DNA of 22,972 nt, from contig USPQ01000042.1 in the NCBI GenBank assembly GCA_900556625.1, positions 1 through 22,972 on the forward strand, read 5' to 3'. Of the stretch, positions 5,841 through 14,405 are shown piece after piece. The notes beneath the pieces were generated by a model. That model had not been told where the DNA came from. It did not search any database and saw only the letters and a list, made by a program, of their open reading frames with translations. Source of the DNA: an uncultured Bacteroides sp. GTDB lineage: Bacteria > Bacteroidota > Bacteroidia > Bacteroidales > Bacteroidaceae. Each line of letters begins with the position of its first letter. The first letter of the stretch is position 1. Made by a program: the position numbers and the translations under genes.

Positions 5841-6632
5841 ATGATGAGAAAAATGATTGTAACCGGCAGTGAGGGATTTATTGGTAAAGCCCTTTGCCGA
5901 GAATTAGCAAAAAGAGGTGTTGAAGTCATAGGACTTGACCGAAAGTGTGGTACTGAAGCTACGGAAGTATGCGAGCTCCTGAAGAATGGGGGGATTGATT
6001 GTGTGTTCCATTTGGCGGCGCAAACCAGTGTGTTTAATGGAAACCTGGAACAAATCAGGAGGGATAACATTGATACCTTCATGCGAGTTGCTAATGCATG
6101 TAATCAATATCATGTAAAGTTAGTGTATGCCAGTTCGTCAACGGCTAATCCGGAGAATACTACAAGTCTTTATGGTATAAGTAAGTACTTCGACGAGCAG
6201 TACGCATCAATCTATTGTAAGGCTGCGACCGGGTGTCGGCTGCATAATGTATATGGACCTAATCCGCGAAAAAGAACTCTTCTCTGGTTCCTGATGGAAA
6301 AGGAAAACGTGTCATTATACAACTGTGGTCAGAATATCCGGTGCTTCACTTACATAGATGATGTCATTGAAGGGCTTATCTATTCGGTGGGTTGTAACCG
6401 GCAACTTATCAATATTTGTAACGTCCAACCTGTGACTACTATGTATTTTGCTTCTTTAGTAAAATACTACAAACCGCTTGAAATTGAGCTAATTAATGAA
6501 AAACGGGATTTTGACAATTTAGAGCAGTCGGTGAACCGGGATATCTATTTAGTACCTTTGTCTTACACATCTGTCGAGGACGGAGTAAAGAAGATCTTTG
6601 ATGAAAGGAAAGGGAAAGATATGTCGTATTGA
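5841..6632 (+). CDS. NAD-dependent epimerase/dehydratase (extended SDR family)
   Basis: A 263-residue protein from ATG 5841. The glycine motif for NAD is TGSEGFIG (8-15), followed by HLAAQTS (57-63), YASSST (96-101), the catalytic Tyr111-x-x-x-Lys115 (YGISK) and NVYGPN (136-141). These mark a nucleotide-sugar epimerase or dehydratase similar to GalE/RfbB relatives. It is shorter than the usual 310-330 residues, mainly at the C-terminus, so the substrate side may be altered. The frame is open back to ATG 5790, but that would add a hydrophobic stretch that spans the hairpin, so 5841 is preferred. It overlaps the next gene by 32 bases. In a phage it may supply a modified sugar or nucleotide; the substrate is unknown. 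Confidence 0.82.
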   Translation: MMRKMIVTGSEGFIGKALCRELAKRGVEVIGLDRKCGTEATEVCELLKNGGIDCVFHLAAQTSVFNGNLEQIRRDNIDTFMRVANACNQYHVKLVYASSSTANPENTTSLYGISKYFDEQYASIYCKAATGCRLHNVYGPNPRKRTLLWFLMEKENVSLYNCGQNIRCFTYIDDVIEGLIYSVGCNRQLINICNVQPVTTMYFASLVKYYKPLEIELINEKRDFDNLEQSVNRDIYLVPLSYTSVEDGVKKIFDERKGKDMSY

Positions 6633-7164
6633 CGACTGGGATAAGCCGGAAGCGGTGAAATGTAAGAGCTGGTCTCATCAGGAACGGTTATGTGATCTGA
6701 AAGAAAAGGTATCACTTCACAAAAAGGGTGATATCTATTACATCTCCCAATTCACCCGTTCCAAGACTGGTACCAGCTTTTCAGAAATTAAACAGTCGGA
6801 GGAACTTGCATCATTCTTTGCAGAGAGAGCGTGTGAGTTTCTCCACCGCTTCATAGTAGGGGGATATGAAGGATGGTGTATAGTCACCACACCGCGACGG
6901 AGACACAACGAGGGCTTTCATTTTTCAACCTCTATCTGTACGAAAATTGCGGGGGCGGTGAAAATACCATTCTATGAGAATGCAATCCAGTGCCTAACTA
7001 AAGATAGATTGAATCCGGAATTCTTTCTTCTTCGTCCGATAAAGGAAAAGAAAATAATAGTGTATGATGACATATTAACAACTGGCAGCACACTGCTTGC
7101 CACCTATGAGCTTTTAAAGGATAGAGAGCAGCTTCTTTTTCTCGTAGGAATAAATAACAATTGA
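6601..7164 (+). CDS. Phosphoribosyltransferase-like protein
   Basis: A 187-residue protein from ATG 6601. The diagnostic type I phosphoribosyltransferase PRPP loop is present near the C-terminus: IIVYDDILTTGST (152-164), two acidic residues followed by TTGST. Upstream, VTTPRRRHNEGFHFS (95-109) resembles the region of ComF/amidophosphoribosyltransferase-like proteins that precedes the loop. The first 60 residues match nothing I recognise. The start lies inside the end of the epimerase gene (32-base overlap) and its stop is one base from the start of the terminase small subunit, so it belongs to the packaging transcript or immediately precedes it. The base or pyrophosphate-handling reaction is unknown. 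Confidence 0.72.
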   Translation: MKGKGKICRIDDWDKPEAVKCKSWSHQERLCDLKEKVSLHKKGDIYYISQFTRSKTGTSFSEIKQSEELASFFAERACEFLHRFIVGGYEGWCIVTTPRRRHNEGFHFSTSICTKIAGAVKIPFYENAIQCLTKDRLNPEFFLLRPIKEKKIIVYDDILTTGSTLLATYELLKDREQLLFLVGINNN

Positions 7165-7165
7165 T

Positions 7166-7711
7166 ATGGGAAAGCAAGAGAAACCATTAACATTCAAGCA
7201 AGAGAAATTCTGTAAATACTACGTTGATACAGAAGGTAATGCTAGTGAAGCATATAGGATGTCTTATGATGCGTCAAAGATGAAACCTGAAACGATTTGG
7301 AGTGCTGCTAGCAGATTGTTAGCCAATAGCAAGGTTAGTGCAAGGATAAGTGAGATTAAGCAACAGAGGGCGAAAGAGACTGAAGTAGAGAGGAAAACGG
7401 TCGAAAAGGTATTAATGGATATTGTACTCGCTGATCCCGATGATTTACATTATGTAGACCCTGTTACCGGGAAAACAAAGATGAGAAGTCCGTCCCAACT
7501 TCCAAAGCGTGCCCGTAATGCGTTGAAGAAGATTCAGAATAATAGAGGAGTGGTTAATTATGAGTTCAACGGCAAGACAGAAGCCGCCCGGATTCTTGGT
7601 GCCTGGAATGGATGGGAAGCCGATAAGAATGTCAACATCAAAGGTGGAGACGGAAATAAAGTCGGTGAACTTCGTATCGGATTTGAAGATAATGAGAATT
7701 CGGAAGAATAG
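7166..7711 (+). CDS. terS: Terminase small subunit
   Basis: A 181-residue protein whose N-terminal 65 residues match the Terminase_2 type: LTFKQEKFCKYY (8-19), GNASEAYRMSY with a helix-turn-helix, then SAASRLLANSKVSARISE. This domain recognises phage DNA for packaging. The C-terminal part likely contains the oligomerisation region and a tail that contacts the large subunit (ADPDDLHYVDPVTG, KRARNALKKIQN). It is placed directly before the large terminase subunit, as usual. The assignment is firm from motif plus position. Confidence 0.88.
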   Translation: MGKQEKPLTFKQEKFCKYYVDTEGNASEAYRMSYDASKMKPETIWSAASRLLANSKVSARISEIKQQRAKETEVERKTVEKVLMDIVLADPDDLHYVDPVTGKTKMRSPSQLPKRARNALKKIQNNRGVVNYEFNGKTEAARILGAWNGWEADKNVNIKGGDGNKVGELRIGFEDNENSEE

Positions 7712-7772
7712 AACAATTTGAACTGCAAAATCCGGGATTCATCCTACGGAGAAACCTTACTTTTAGAACAAT

Positions 7773-9788
7773 ATGGTTATAAATTATAAGAAGCTAAATC
7801 CTAACGGATTCTATCTATTGAAGTACTTGAATGATGAGACTATCCGTTTTATCATTCTCTATGGAGGTTCATCTTCCGGTAAGTCGTATAGTGTGGCACA
7901 AACAATACTGATACAGACATTACAGGATGGTGAGAACACTCTTGTCATGCGTAAGGTAGGAGCTTCTATTCTCAAAACCATTTATGAAGATTATAAGGTC
8001 GCTGCGATCGGTCTTGGCATCTCCCATTTGTTCAAATTTCAACAGAATACTATTAAATGTCTGGTAAATGGTGCGAAGATAGATTTCTCCGGTCTTGACG
8101 ATCCGGAGAAGATAAAAGGTATCTCTAACTATAAGCGAGTTCAGTTAGAGGAATGGTCAGAGTTCGAGCATCCGGATTTCAAGCAGCTACGTAAGCGTTT
8201 GCGTGGTAAGAAAGGGCAGCAGATTATTTGTACCTTCAACCCGATTAGTGAAAGCCATTGGATAAAGAAAGAGTTTATTGATAAAGATAAATGGCATGAT
8301 GTACCGATGACGGTTACCATTGCCGGCAAAGAGTTGCCGAAAGAACTTACCAAGGTCAAATCCGTAAAGAAGAATGCACCCAGGCAAATACTTAATCTTC
8401 GTACTAAGCAAATCGAGGAACAGGCACCTAATACAGTTATTATCCAATCTACCTATTTGAATAATTTTTGGGTGGTCGGTAGTCCTGACGGTGCGTATGG
8501 TTTCTATGATGAGCAATGTGTTGCCGACTTTGAGTATGATAGAGTTCACGATCCGGACTATTACAATGTGTACGCATTGGGAGAATGGGGTGTCATTCGT
8601 ACCGGTAGTGAGTTCTTCGGTTCCTTCAATCGTGGCAAACATTCCGGTGAACATAAGTATGTTCCGGACTTACCTATTCATATCTCTGTCGATAACAACG
8701 TGCTTCCGTATATCAGTGTATCATATTGGCAGGTCGATTTCACAACTGGTACCAAGGTTTGGCAATTCCATGAAACGTGCGCTGAAAGCCCAAACAATAC
8801 AGTAAAGAAAGCCTCCAAACTTGTTGCAAAGTATCTGAAATCTATCCAATATTCTGATAGGTTATATGTACATGGTGATGCATCAACGAAAGCGGCAAAC
8901 AGCATTGACGATGAGAAGCGTTCCTGGATGGACTTATTCATAGATACATTGCAGAAAGAAGGATTCGAGATTGAAGATAAGGTAGGCAACAAGAATCCGA
9001 GTGTTGCCATGACCGGTGAGTTTGTTAATGCCATTTTTGATTGTACTGTTCCCGGTATAGAGATATACATTGACGAATCATGTTCGGTATCTATTGAGGA
9101 CTACATGAGCGTACAGAAAGATGCTAACGGTGCCATTCTTAAAACTAAGGTCAAGAATAAAACTACCTTGCAGACTTATGAGGAGCACGGGCACCTGTCT
9201 GATACGTTCCGATATGTCGTTGTGGATTTGTGTAGTGAGCAGTATATAGAGTTTAGTAACCGGCGAAAAAGAAACTTGTATGCTTGTAATGGCACTATTA
9301 ATTTCTTCAATCCAGATACCGAATGTAAATACACTAAGAAGATTCTATATGTGATGCCGAATGTTAATGGGAAATTTGTCCTTATACAAGTGTTTAGATG
9401 TGGAAATAAATGGCATGTTGTTGATGTCGTATTTATGGAAACTACTTCAACAGAAGATATACGTTCTTCTATTTTGTCCCATGAATCTGATTCATGTGTA
9501 ATTGAATGTACGGATGCTTATTTCCCTTTTATCCGGGAACTCCGTTCTAGTACAAACAAGGAGATTCGTGTAATGAAAGAGTTTCCGGATGTAGACAAGC
9601 GTATTGCTGCAACATCTGATTATGTGAAAAATAGTATTCTTTTTTCTGCATCAAAAGTAGAATCTGATACGGAATATGTTGCCTTCATGAATAACCTGAT
9701 GGACTATAATAAAGATAGTGAAACAAAAGAGGCTAGTGCTGTTTTGAGTGGGCTAGTACAGTTCGTTGTAAAATTAGGTTTGAATTGA
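7773..9788 (+). CDS. terL: Terminase large subunit with an added C-terminal RNase H-like domain
   Basis: DNA packaging motor of 671 residues, longer than the usual 420-550. The ATPase part has Walker A GGSSSGKS (31-38), an acidic Walker B-like QLEEW (124-128) and coupling motif CTFNP (153-157). The nuclease domain has likely metal-binding acids Asp307 (ISVDNN), Asp369 (HGDAS) and Asp477 (HLSDTFRY), which completes a normal TerL at about residue 490. Another 180 residues follow, with strands around ILYVMPN (524-530), a CVIEC strand (575-579) and a closing EASAVLSGL (653-661) that resemble a second terminase nuclease fold. Its expected acids are partly replaced (Asn530, Ser655). Start ATG 7773 lies 61 bases after terS. 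Confidence 0.88.
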   Translation: MVINYKKLNPNGFYLLKYLNDETIRFIILYGGSSSGKSYSVAQTILIQTLQDGENTLVMRKVGASILKTIYEDYKVAAIGLGISHLFKFQQNTIKCLVNGAKIDFSGLDDPEKIKGISNYKRVQLEEWSEFEHPDFKQLRKRLRGKKGQQIICTFNPISESHWIKKEFIDKDKWHDVPMTVTIAGKELPKELTKVKSVKKNAPRQILNLRTKQIEEQAPNTVIIQSTYLNNFWVVGSPDGAYGFYDEQCVADFEYDRVHDPDYYNVYALGEWGVIRTGSEFFGSFNRGKHSGEHKYVPDLPIHISVDNNVLPYISVSYWQVDFTTGTKVWQFHETCAESPNNTVKKASKLVAKYLKSIQYSDRLYVHGDASTKAANSIDDEKRSWMDLFIDTLQKEGFEIEDKVGNKNPSVAMTGEFVNAIFDCTVPGIEIYIDESCSVSIEDYMSVQKDANGAILKTKVKNKTTLQTYEEHGHLSDTFRYVVVDLCSEQYIEFSNRRKRNLYACNGTINFFNPDTECKYTKKILYVMPNVNGKFVLIQVFRCGNKWHVVDVVFMETTSTEDIRSSILSHESDSCVIECTDAYFPFIRELRSSTNKEIRVMKEFPDVDKRIAATSDYVKNSILFSASKVESDTEYVAFMNNLMDYNKDSETKEASAVLSGLVQFVVKLGLN

Positions 9789-9864
9789 ATTGTGTTATAT
9801 GTGATTGAAAATAAGTGTGTTATATCGTTGGGGTTATGTTTTCGTAATTTCAAGATTTTAGTGT

Positions 9865-9898
9865 TTTGGAAAACGGTTTTCCTTTTTACTTAGTTTTG
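9865..9898 (+). promoter_or_regulatory. Bacteroidetes-type promoter before the portal gene
   Basis: TAGTTTTG (9891-9898) fits TAnnTTTG. A TTTG (9865-9868) lies 22 bases upstream, slightly wider than typical. Transcription would start near 9905, about ten bases before ATG 9915. It would let the head and tail genes be transcribed separately from the terminase genes. Confidence 0.45.
9868..9887 (+). terminator. Small terminator-like hairpin between terminase and portal genes
   Basis: GGAAAA (9868-9873) pairs with TTTTCC (9877-9882) around CGG and is followed by TTTTT (9883-9887). The stem is short and AT-rich, so it may be weak. It lies between the -33 and -7 boxes of the promoter match and would stop transcripts arriving from the terminase genes. 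The rest of the 126-base gap (9789-9914) shows no gene. Confidence 0.4.
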
Positions 9899-9914
9899 CT
9901 CAAAAAGGAACCCA

Positions 9915-11360
9915 ATGAATATTTTTTTTGATAATCTATTTGGAAAGAAATCTAAGACTAAAGGTGAAGTTGAAATAGTTACTTCATCTGAAAATAAGGA
10001 TATAGATACTCAAAGTGGCAAGGCTGAAAAATGGTCAGTTGCATACATTGAGGACCTTACTAGTCCTATTGTAGCGGGCAGTAACTATCTAACGCTATTC
10101 AGTACGATACCTGAAGTCTTTTTCCCGATCGATTATATTGCATCGCGAATTGCAGGTGCTAATTTTCAATTGAAGAAAACTAAGGATGACAGTATAGTAT
10201 GGGCGAATAAACGAATGAATGGCATACTTAGTCGTCCTAATTGTTTGATGCGTTGGAAAGAATTGATTTATCAGCACCATATTTATAAATTGTGTACAGG
10301 GAATAGCTTTATTCGTGCCGCTATGCCTGATGTCTTTTCTACAGCTGAAAAATGGAGATATTGCGATAATTATTGGGTAATACCTTCTGATAAGACTATT
10401 GTAGAACCGGTTTATGGAAATGTGCCATTGTTTGGTATTGCTCAAACAGAAGATATTATTCGTAGCTATCGTTTGGAGTATGGTTGGAATGGTAGTTTGG
10501 AAATTCCCCCATACCAAATATGGCATGATAGAGACGGAAGTGCAGAGTTCTATTCAGGGGCTATGTTCTTGAAGTCCAAAAGTCGTCTTGCTTCCCAAAA
10601 TAAGCCAATATCAAATCTAATAGCTGTATATGAAGCTAGAAATGTGATTTATGTAAAGCGGGGTGGATTGGGCTTTATTGTAAGTAAGAAAACTGATGCT
10701 ACCGGTTCAATAGCGTTGACTGACGATGAAAAGGAACAGCTTTTGAAGCAAAATTTTGAGAAGTATGGTGTAAGGAAGGGCCAGGTGCCTTATGGTATTT
10801 CAGATGCAGACATTGATTTTGTTCGTACTAATCTTTCTATTGCAGAGTTACAGCCGTTTGAAGAAACCTTGGCTGATGCAATAAATATTGCAGGGGCATA
10901 CGGCATCCCTGCCGTTCTTGTTCCGCGAAAAGACCAGTCCACATTTAGCAATCAGGCTACTGCTGAAAAGAGCGTATATTGTTCAACTGTTATTCCTATG
11001 GCCAAACAATTCTGCAAGGATTTTACAGCTTTCCTTGGTCTTGAAGGAGGGGGATATTATTTGGATTGTGATTTCTCTGATGTTGATTGTTTGCAGGAAG
11101 GATTGAAAGAATCCGAGGACGTAAAGACAAATATAAATAAACGTTGTCGTGAACAATTCTCATGTGGGCTTATAACACTCAATGACTGGCGTGCCCAAAT
11201 AGGCGAAAGTATGATAGAAAATCCCTTGTTTGACAAATTGAAATTTGATATGTCAGATGAGGAACTGGATAAAGTAAATCGAGTTTTTAACACTAAAAGT
11301 GGAGATGAAAAAGATGGAAGAGAAAATCAAAAGCCTTCAGTACAAGACAAAGGCAAATGA
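9915..11360 (+). CDS. Portal protein (HK97 family)
   Basis: A 481-residue portal protein, which forms the dodecameric ring through which DNA enters the capsid. Recognisable family features are FPIDYIASRIAG near residue 75, LCTGNSFIRAA (about 129-139), FEKYGVRKGQ (about 281-290), and the central ELQPFEETLADAI and AYGIPAVL segments. These are followed by the long helix region that contacts tail and capsid. Size and position between terminase and prohead protease fit. The C-terminal tail is hydrophilic (KDGRENQKPSVQDKGK) and its coding region overlaps the protease start by about 56 bases in another frame. A promoter match lies just upstream. Confidence 0.88.
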   Translation: MNIFFDNLFGKKSKTKGEVEIVTSSENKDIDTQSGKAEKWSVAYIEDLTSPIVAGSNYLTLFSTIPEVFFPIDYIASRIAGANFQLKKTKDDSIVWANKRMNGILSRPNCLMRWKELIYQHHIYKLCTGNSFIRAAMPDVFSTAEKWRYCDNYWVIPSDKTIVEPVYGNVPLFGIAQTEDIIRSYRLEYGWNGSLEIPPYQIWHDRDGSAEFYSGAMFLKSKSRLASQNKPISNLIAVYEARNVIYVKRGGLGFIVSKKTDATGSIALTDDEKEQLLKQNFEKYGVRKGQVPYGISDADIDFVRTNLSIAELQPFEETLADAINIAGAYGIPAVLVPRKDQSTFSNQATAEKSVYCSTVIPMAKQFCKDFTAFLGLEGGGYYLDCDFSDVDCLQEGLKESEDVKTNINKRCREQFSCGLITLNDWRAQIGESMIENPLFDKLKFDMSDEELDKVNRVFNTKSGDEKDGRENQKPSVQDKGK

Positions 11361-12375
11361 TGTTGATGAGAAGGGTATCGTTACCGTTGCGGTGAATGGT
11401 ATCGGTGTGAAGGACTCACAAAATGACATATCTATGCCCGGCTCATTCAATAAGACATTGAAAGAAAATATTGGTCGGATGCGTTGGTTCCTGAATCATC
11501 GTACAGACCAGTTGTTAGGTGTTCCGTTGAGTGGTAAGGAAACAGAAGGTAATTTGGTTATGGTCGGTCAGTTAAATCTTGAAAAACAGATTGGACGTGA
11601 CACGTTGGCTGATTATAAGCTGTTTGCAGAGAATGGAAGAACCCTAGAACACTCTATCGGAGTAAAAGCTATCAAAAGGGATTCTATCGATCCTTGTAAG
11701 GTGCTTGAATGGCGTATGATGGAATATTCAACATTGACAAGTTGGGGGAGTAATCCCCAGACGTTCCTTGTGAATATTAAGTCTGCTACTGCTGACCAGG
11801 TAAAGGAGGCTGTTGATTTCGTCCGGAAAGCGTTCTTGCAGCATGGATATAGTGATGAACGTTTAAAAGGATACGATATGGAATTAAGTTTATTACTGAA
11901 GAGCCTCAACGGTGGTGCCGTTGTCTCATGTCCTCATTGTGGTTATCAATTTGATTATGATGCAGAAACGGAGCATACCTTTGCCCAACAGGTATTAGAT
12001 TATGCTGCTGATTATCAGAGATGGATAACACAGGACATTGTAAGGGAAGAAATGGAGAAGCTCACTCCAGAGATTAGAACCCAAGTAATTTCTTTTATTG
12101 ATTCTGTCAAATCAGAAAAGAAAGAATTTACTCAAAAGGGTCTACAAGACCTTATGAATTATGTAAGATGTCCCCACTGTTGGGGAAAAGTATATCGTTC
12201 GAATGCTATTCTGCAAAATACTTCTGAAGATACCACCGGAAAAAATGAGCCGTCTGTTGACACTCAAGAAAAGAATGACGGGGAAAATGGGAACGATGAA
12301 GTAACGATTAAAGCCGCTGATAATGGCACTTTACTCGATTTCAAGAGTTTGAATAGCTGTTTCGAGAATAAATAA
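11305..12375 (+). CDS. Prohead serine protease with a CPHC zinc-ribbon-like insertion
   Basis: A 356-residue capsid maturation protease from ATG 11305 (an in-frame GTG lies at 11299 and another ATG at 11314). The first 160 residues match the HK97/Caudovirus prohead protease family: FLNHRTDQLLG with probable catalytic His65, and LEHSIGV with the His116-Ser117 pair. After this come two CPHC motifs (Cys209/Cys212 and Cys289/Cys292) about 80 residues apart, which together could bind one zinc ion. An acidic, Asn-rich tail follows. The extension may act as a scaffold, as delta regions do in related phages. It overlaps the end of the portal gene by 56 bases, suggesting coupled translation. Confidence 0.82.
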   Translation: MKKMEEKIKSLQYKTKANDVDEKGIVTVAVNGIGVKDSQNDISMPGSFNKTLKENIGRMRWFLNHRTDQLLGVPLSGKETEGNLVMVGQLNLEKQIGRDTLADYKLFAENGRTLEHSIGVKAIKRDSIDPCKVLEWRMMEYSTLTSWGSNPQTFLVNIKSATADQVKEAVDFVRKAFLQHGYSDERLKGYDMELSLLLKSLNGGAVVSCPHCGYQFDYDAETEHTFAQQVLDYAADYQRWITQDIVREEMEKLTPEIRTQVISFIDSVKSEKKEFTQKGLQDLMNYVRCPHCWGKVYRSNAILQNTSEDTTGKNEPSVDTQEKNDGENGNDEVTIKAADNGTLLDFKSLNSCFENK

Positions 12376-12378
12376 CTT

Positions 12379-12392
12379 AAAATTTAAATTTT
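12379..12392 (+). repeat. AT-only palindrome abutting the capsid gene start
   Basis: AAAATTTAAATTTT is a perfect 14-base palindrome ending directly before ATG 12393. There is no Shine-Dalgarno sequence. AT-rich, unstructured leaders favour translation in Bacteroidetes, so it probably serves as the initiation region of a highly expressed gene. Confidence 0.4.
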
Positions 12393-13970
12393 ATGCCAAT
12401 TAGAAAATTTACAGTATCAGATTTTAATCTGAAAACGGACGGTCTGCCGGCAGAACAGAAAACATTTATGGAAAATATCGCCGGCATGATGTGTGAAGTA
12501 GTTAACAAGTCACTTGAAGGATTTGCTTCACCGGAGGAGGTAACGAAACAGTTTGGTGACATCAATAATCTATTGAAAGCCTATGATGGAGAAAAGTTCC
12601 AGCAATTGGTAAAGGACAACGAGCAACTTGTAGAACAAGTTAAAACTCTTGGTGAAAGTATCGAGAAAATGAAGCAGAAAGGTCTTTCTATGGATACTAT
12701 CAACAAGTTCGATGAGAAGTTGAACGAGATGCTTGATTCTGAAAAATTCAGAGATTTCGCAGAAGGAAAAACACGCAAATCAGGAGAGTTTGACGGCTTC
12801 TCCTTGAAAGATGTCGTTTCCATGACTGACAATTACACCGGTGATTTGTTGATTACTCAACAACAGAAACGTGTTGTGACTCAGGTTGCCAACAAAAAGT
12901 TGCATATGCGTGATGTATTAACGACGTTGACTGCTGATCCTGCATACCCTCAACTTGCCTATGCACAAGTATATGCTTTCAACCGCAATGCCCGTTTTGT
13001 AACAGAGAATGGGCGTTTGCCTGAATCAAGCATCAAGGTAAAAGAGATACAGACAGGAACTAAGCGCCTTGGTACTCATATCCGTATTTCAAAACGTATG
13101 TTGAAATCAAGAGTGTACATTCGTTCCTACATCTTGAACATGCTTCCTGAAGCTGTTTGGATGGCAGAAGACTGGAACATCTTGTTTGGTGACGGTAATG
13201 GTGAGAATTTGCTTGGTATTATAAATAATACTGGGGTGACTTCTGTAGAGAAGATTATCAGTACAGCCATTGTTACAGGTGCCGCCGGTGCTGTAAAAGC
13301 TATTACCGGATATAACGGTGATAAGGATGTGATTGTAGAGTTTGCAGAACCACAGGATTTGATTCTTGATGGAATGAGTATCACGTTCGCTGGCGCCGCT
13401 GTTCTTACAGAACTGAACAAAACACACGCTCTTGTGAAAATGGAAGATGGTCGTATCCTTATTCCTGGTGTCGCGTTCTCCGGTGCTGAAACGGCTACGG
13501 ATAAAATGACATTCAGTGTTCATGAAGCCGGCTTTAAGAACATTGAGGAACCCAACTCTGAAGATGTAGTGAAAACAGCTTTCGCCGCAATGACATATGC
13601 CCAGTATTTTCCGAATGCTATTATTCTTAATCCAATGACTGTTAACGGTATGGAATCAGAGAAAGATACGACAGGACGTAATCTTGGTATCGTTAAAATG
13701 GTTGATGGGGTGAAATATATTGCCGGTCGTCCGATTATCGAGTATGGTGGTATTCTTCCAGGTAAGTATCTTTTAGGTGACTTTAACCAAGCCGCAAATT
13801 TGGTTGATTATACCACTTTGACACTTGAATGGGCTGAAGATGTGGAGACCAAGCTTTGCAATGAGGTTGTGCTGATGGCACAAGAAGAAGTTATCTTCCC
13901 GATTTATATGCCGTGGGCTTTCGCTTATGGGGATTTGGCCGCATTGAAGACTGCAATAACTAAAGCGTAG
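12393..13970 (+). CDS. Major capsid protein (HK97 fold)
   Basis: A 525-residue major capsid protein. Residues about 1-130 form a hydrophilic, helical region with coiled-coil character (LVKDNEQLVEQVKTLGESIEKM). This probably is the scaffolding delta domain removed by the prohead protease. The HK97-fold part follows: TGDLLITQQQK, RFVTENGRLPES, the GTHIRISKRML strand, then WNILFGDGNGENLLGI (near residues 259-274), which is typical of the family. A C-terminal portion with PIIEYGG and ALKTAI closes the fold. It follows the protease gene after 17 bases and starts at an AT palindrome. It is likely the most expressed structural gene. Confidence 0.88.
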   Translation: MPIRKFTVSDFNLKTDGLPAEQKTFMENIAGMMCEVVNKSLEGFASPEEVTKQFGDINNLLKAYDGEKFQQLVKDNEQLVEQVKTLGESIEKMKQKGLSMDTINKFDEKLNEMLDSEKFRDFAEGKTRKSGEFDGFSLKDVVSMTDNYTGDLLITQQQKRVVTQVANKKLHMRDVLTTLTADPAYPQLAYAQVYAFNRNARFVTENGRLPESSIKVKEIQTGTKRLGTHIRISKRMLKSRVYIRSYILNMLPEAVWMAEDWNILFGDGNGENLLGIINNTGVTSVEKIISTAIVTGAAGAVKAITGYNGDKDVIVEFAEPQDLILDGMSITFAGAAVLTELNKTHALVKMEDGRILIPGVAFSGAETATDKMTFSVHEAGFKNIEEPNSEDVVKTAFAAMTYAQYFPNAIILNPMTVNGMESEKDTTGRNLGIVKMVDGVKYIAGRPIIEYGGILPGKYLLGDFNQAANLVDYTTLTLEWAEDVETKLCNEVVLMAQEEVIFPIYMPWAFAYGDLAALKTAITKA

Positions 13971-13974
13971 GATT

Positions 13975-14397
13975 ATGGATTACATACTTAGAGGTAACGA
14001 TAAGGATGTAACCAATGTGCTTAAAGAGCAACGCATTCGGATTAATAGAGGGATGATTCAACTCATCCCTATTTCCGAATGTGGTCTTGTTACAGAAGAA
14101 GATGCCCGAAAGACATTGGAATGTATGCTTGCAGAGAAAAATGAAGAGATTGGCAGGCTTACTGCATCCATTGCAGAGAAAGATAAGACAATTGTTGAAC
14201 TGACAGAAGAGCGTGAAACAATGAAAGCTCGCATTGCAGAACTTGAAGTACAGGTGCCTTCTGATGAAAAGAATCTTTCGGTTGCCGATTCAAAAGATTT
14301 GCAAGAGGAAGATGCCAAGGAGGTAACTGTTACAGATGATAAAGCCGTTTCCGTAGAAGATGAAAAGAAAACCGGGAAAGGCAAGACTTCTAAATAA
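13975..14397 (+). CDS. Hypothetical coiled-coil protein next to the capsid gene
   Basis: A 140-residue protein, four bases after the capsid gene. Residues 1-40 are compact (RINRGMIQLIPISECG). Residues 42-93 form a clear heptad-like coiled coil (EEDARKTLECMLAEKNEEIGRL onwards). The tail is strongly acidic, with alternating Glu/Asp/Lys and Val, ending in KTGKGKTSK. No family is recognised. Its position suggests a head-associated protein such as a decoration or connector accessory factor, but a function cannot be assigned from sequence. Confidence 0.75.
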   Translation: MDYILRGNDKDVTNVLKEQRIRINRGMIQLIPISECGLVTEEDARKTLECMLAEKNEEIGRLTASIAEKDKTIVELTEERETMKARIAELEVQVPSDEKNLSVADSKDLQEEDAKEVTVTDDKAVSVEDEKKTGKGKTSK

Positions 14398-14405
14398 CTA
14401 TCGCT

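Noticed and set aside
11299..11304. GTG 11299 as the protease start
   Set aside because: An ATG follows two codons later and no binding site favours the GTG.
13107..13523. Long open frames on the minus strand opposite the capsid gene
   Set aside because: They lie entirely opposite a well-supported gene and show no domain.
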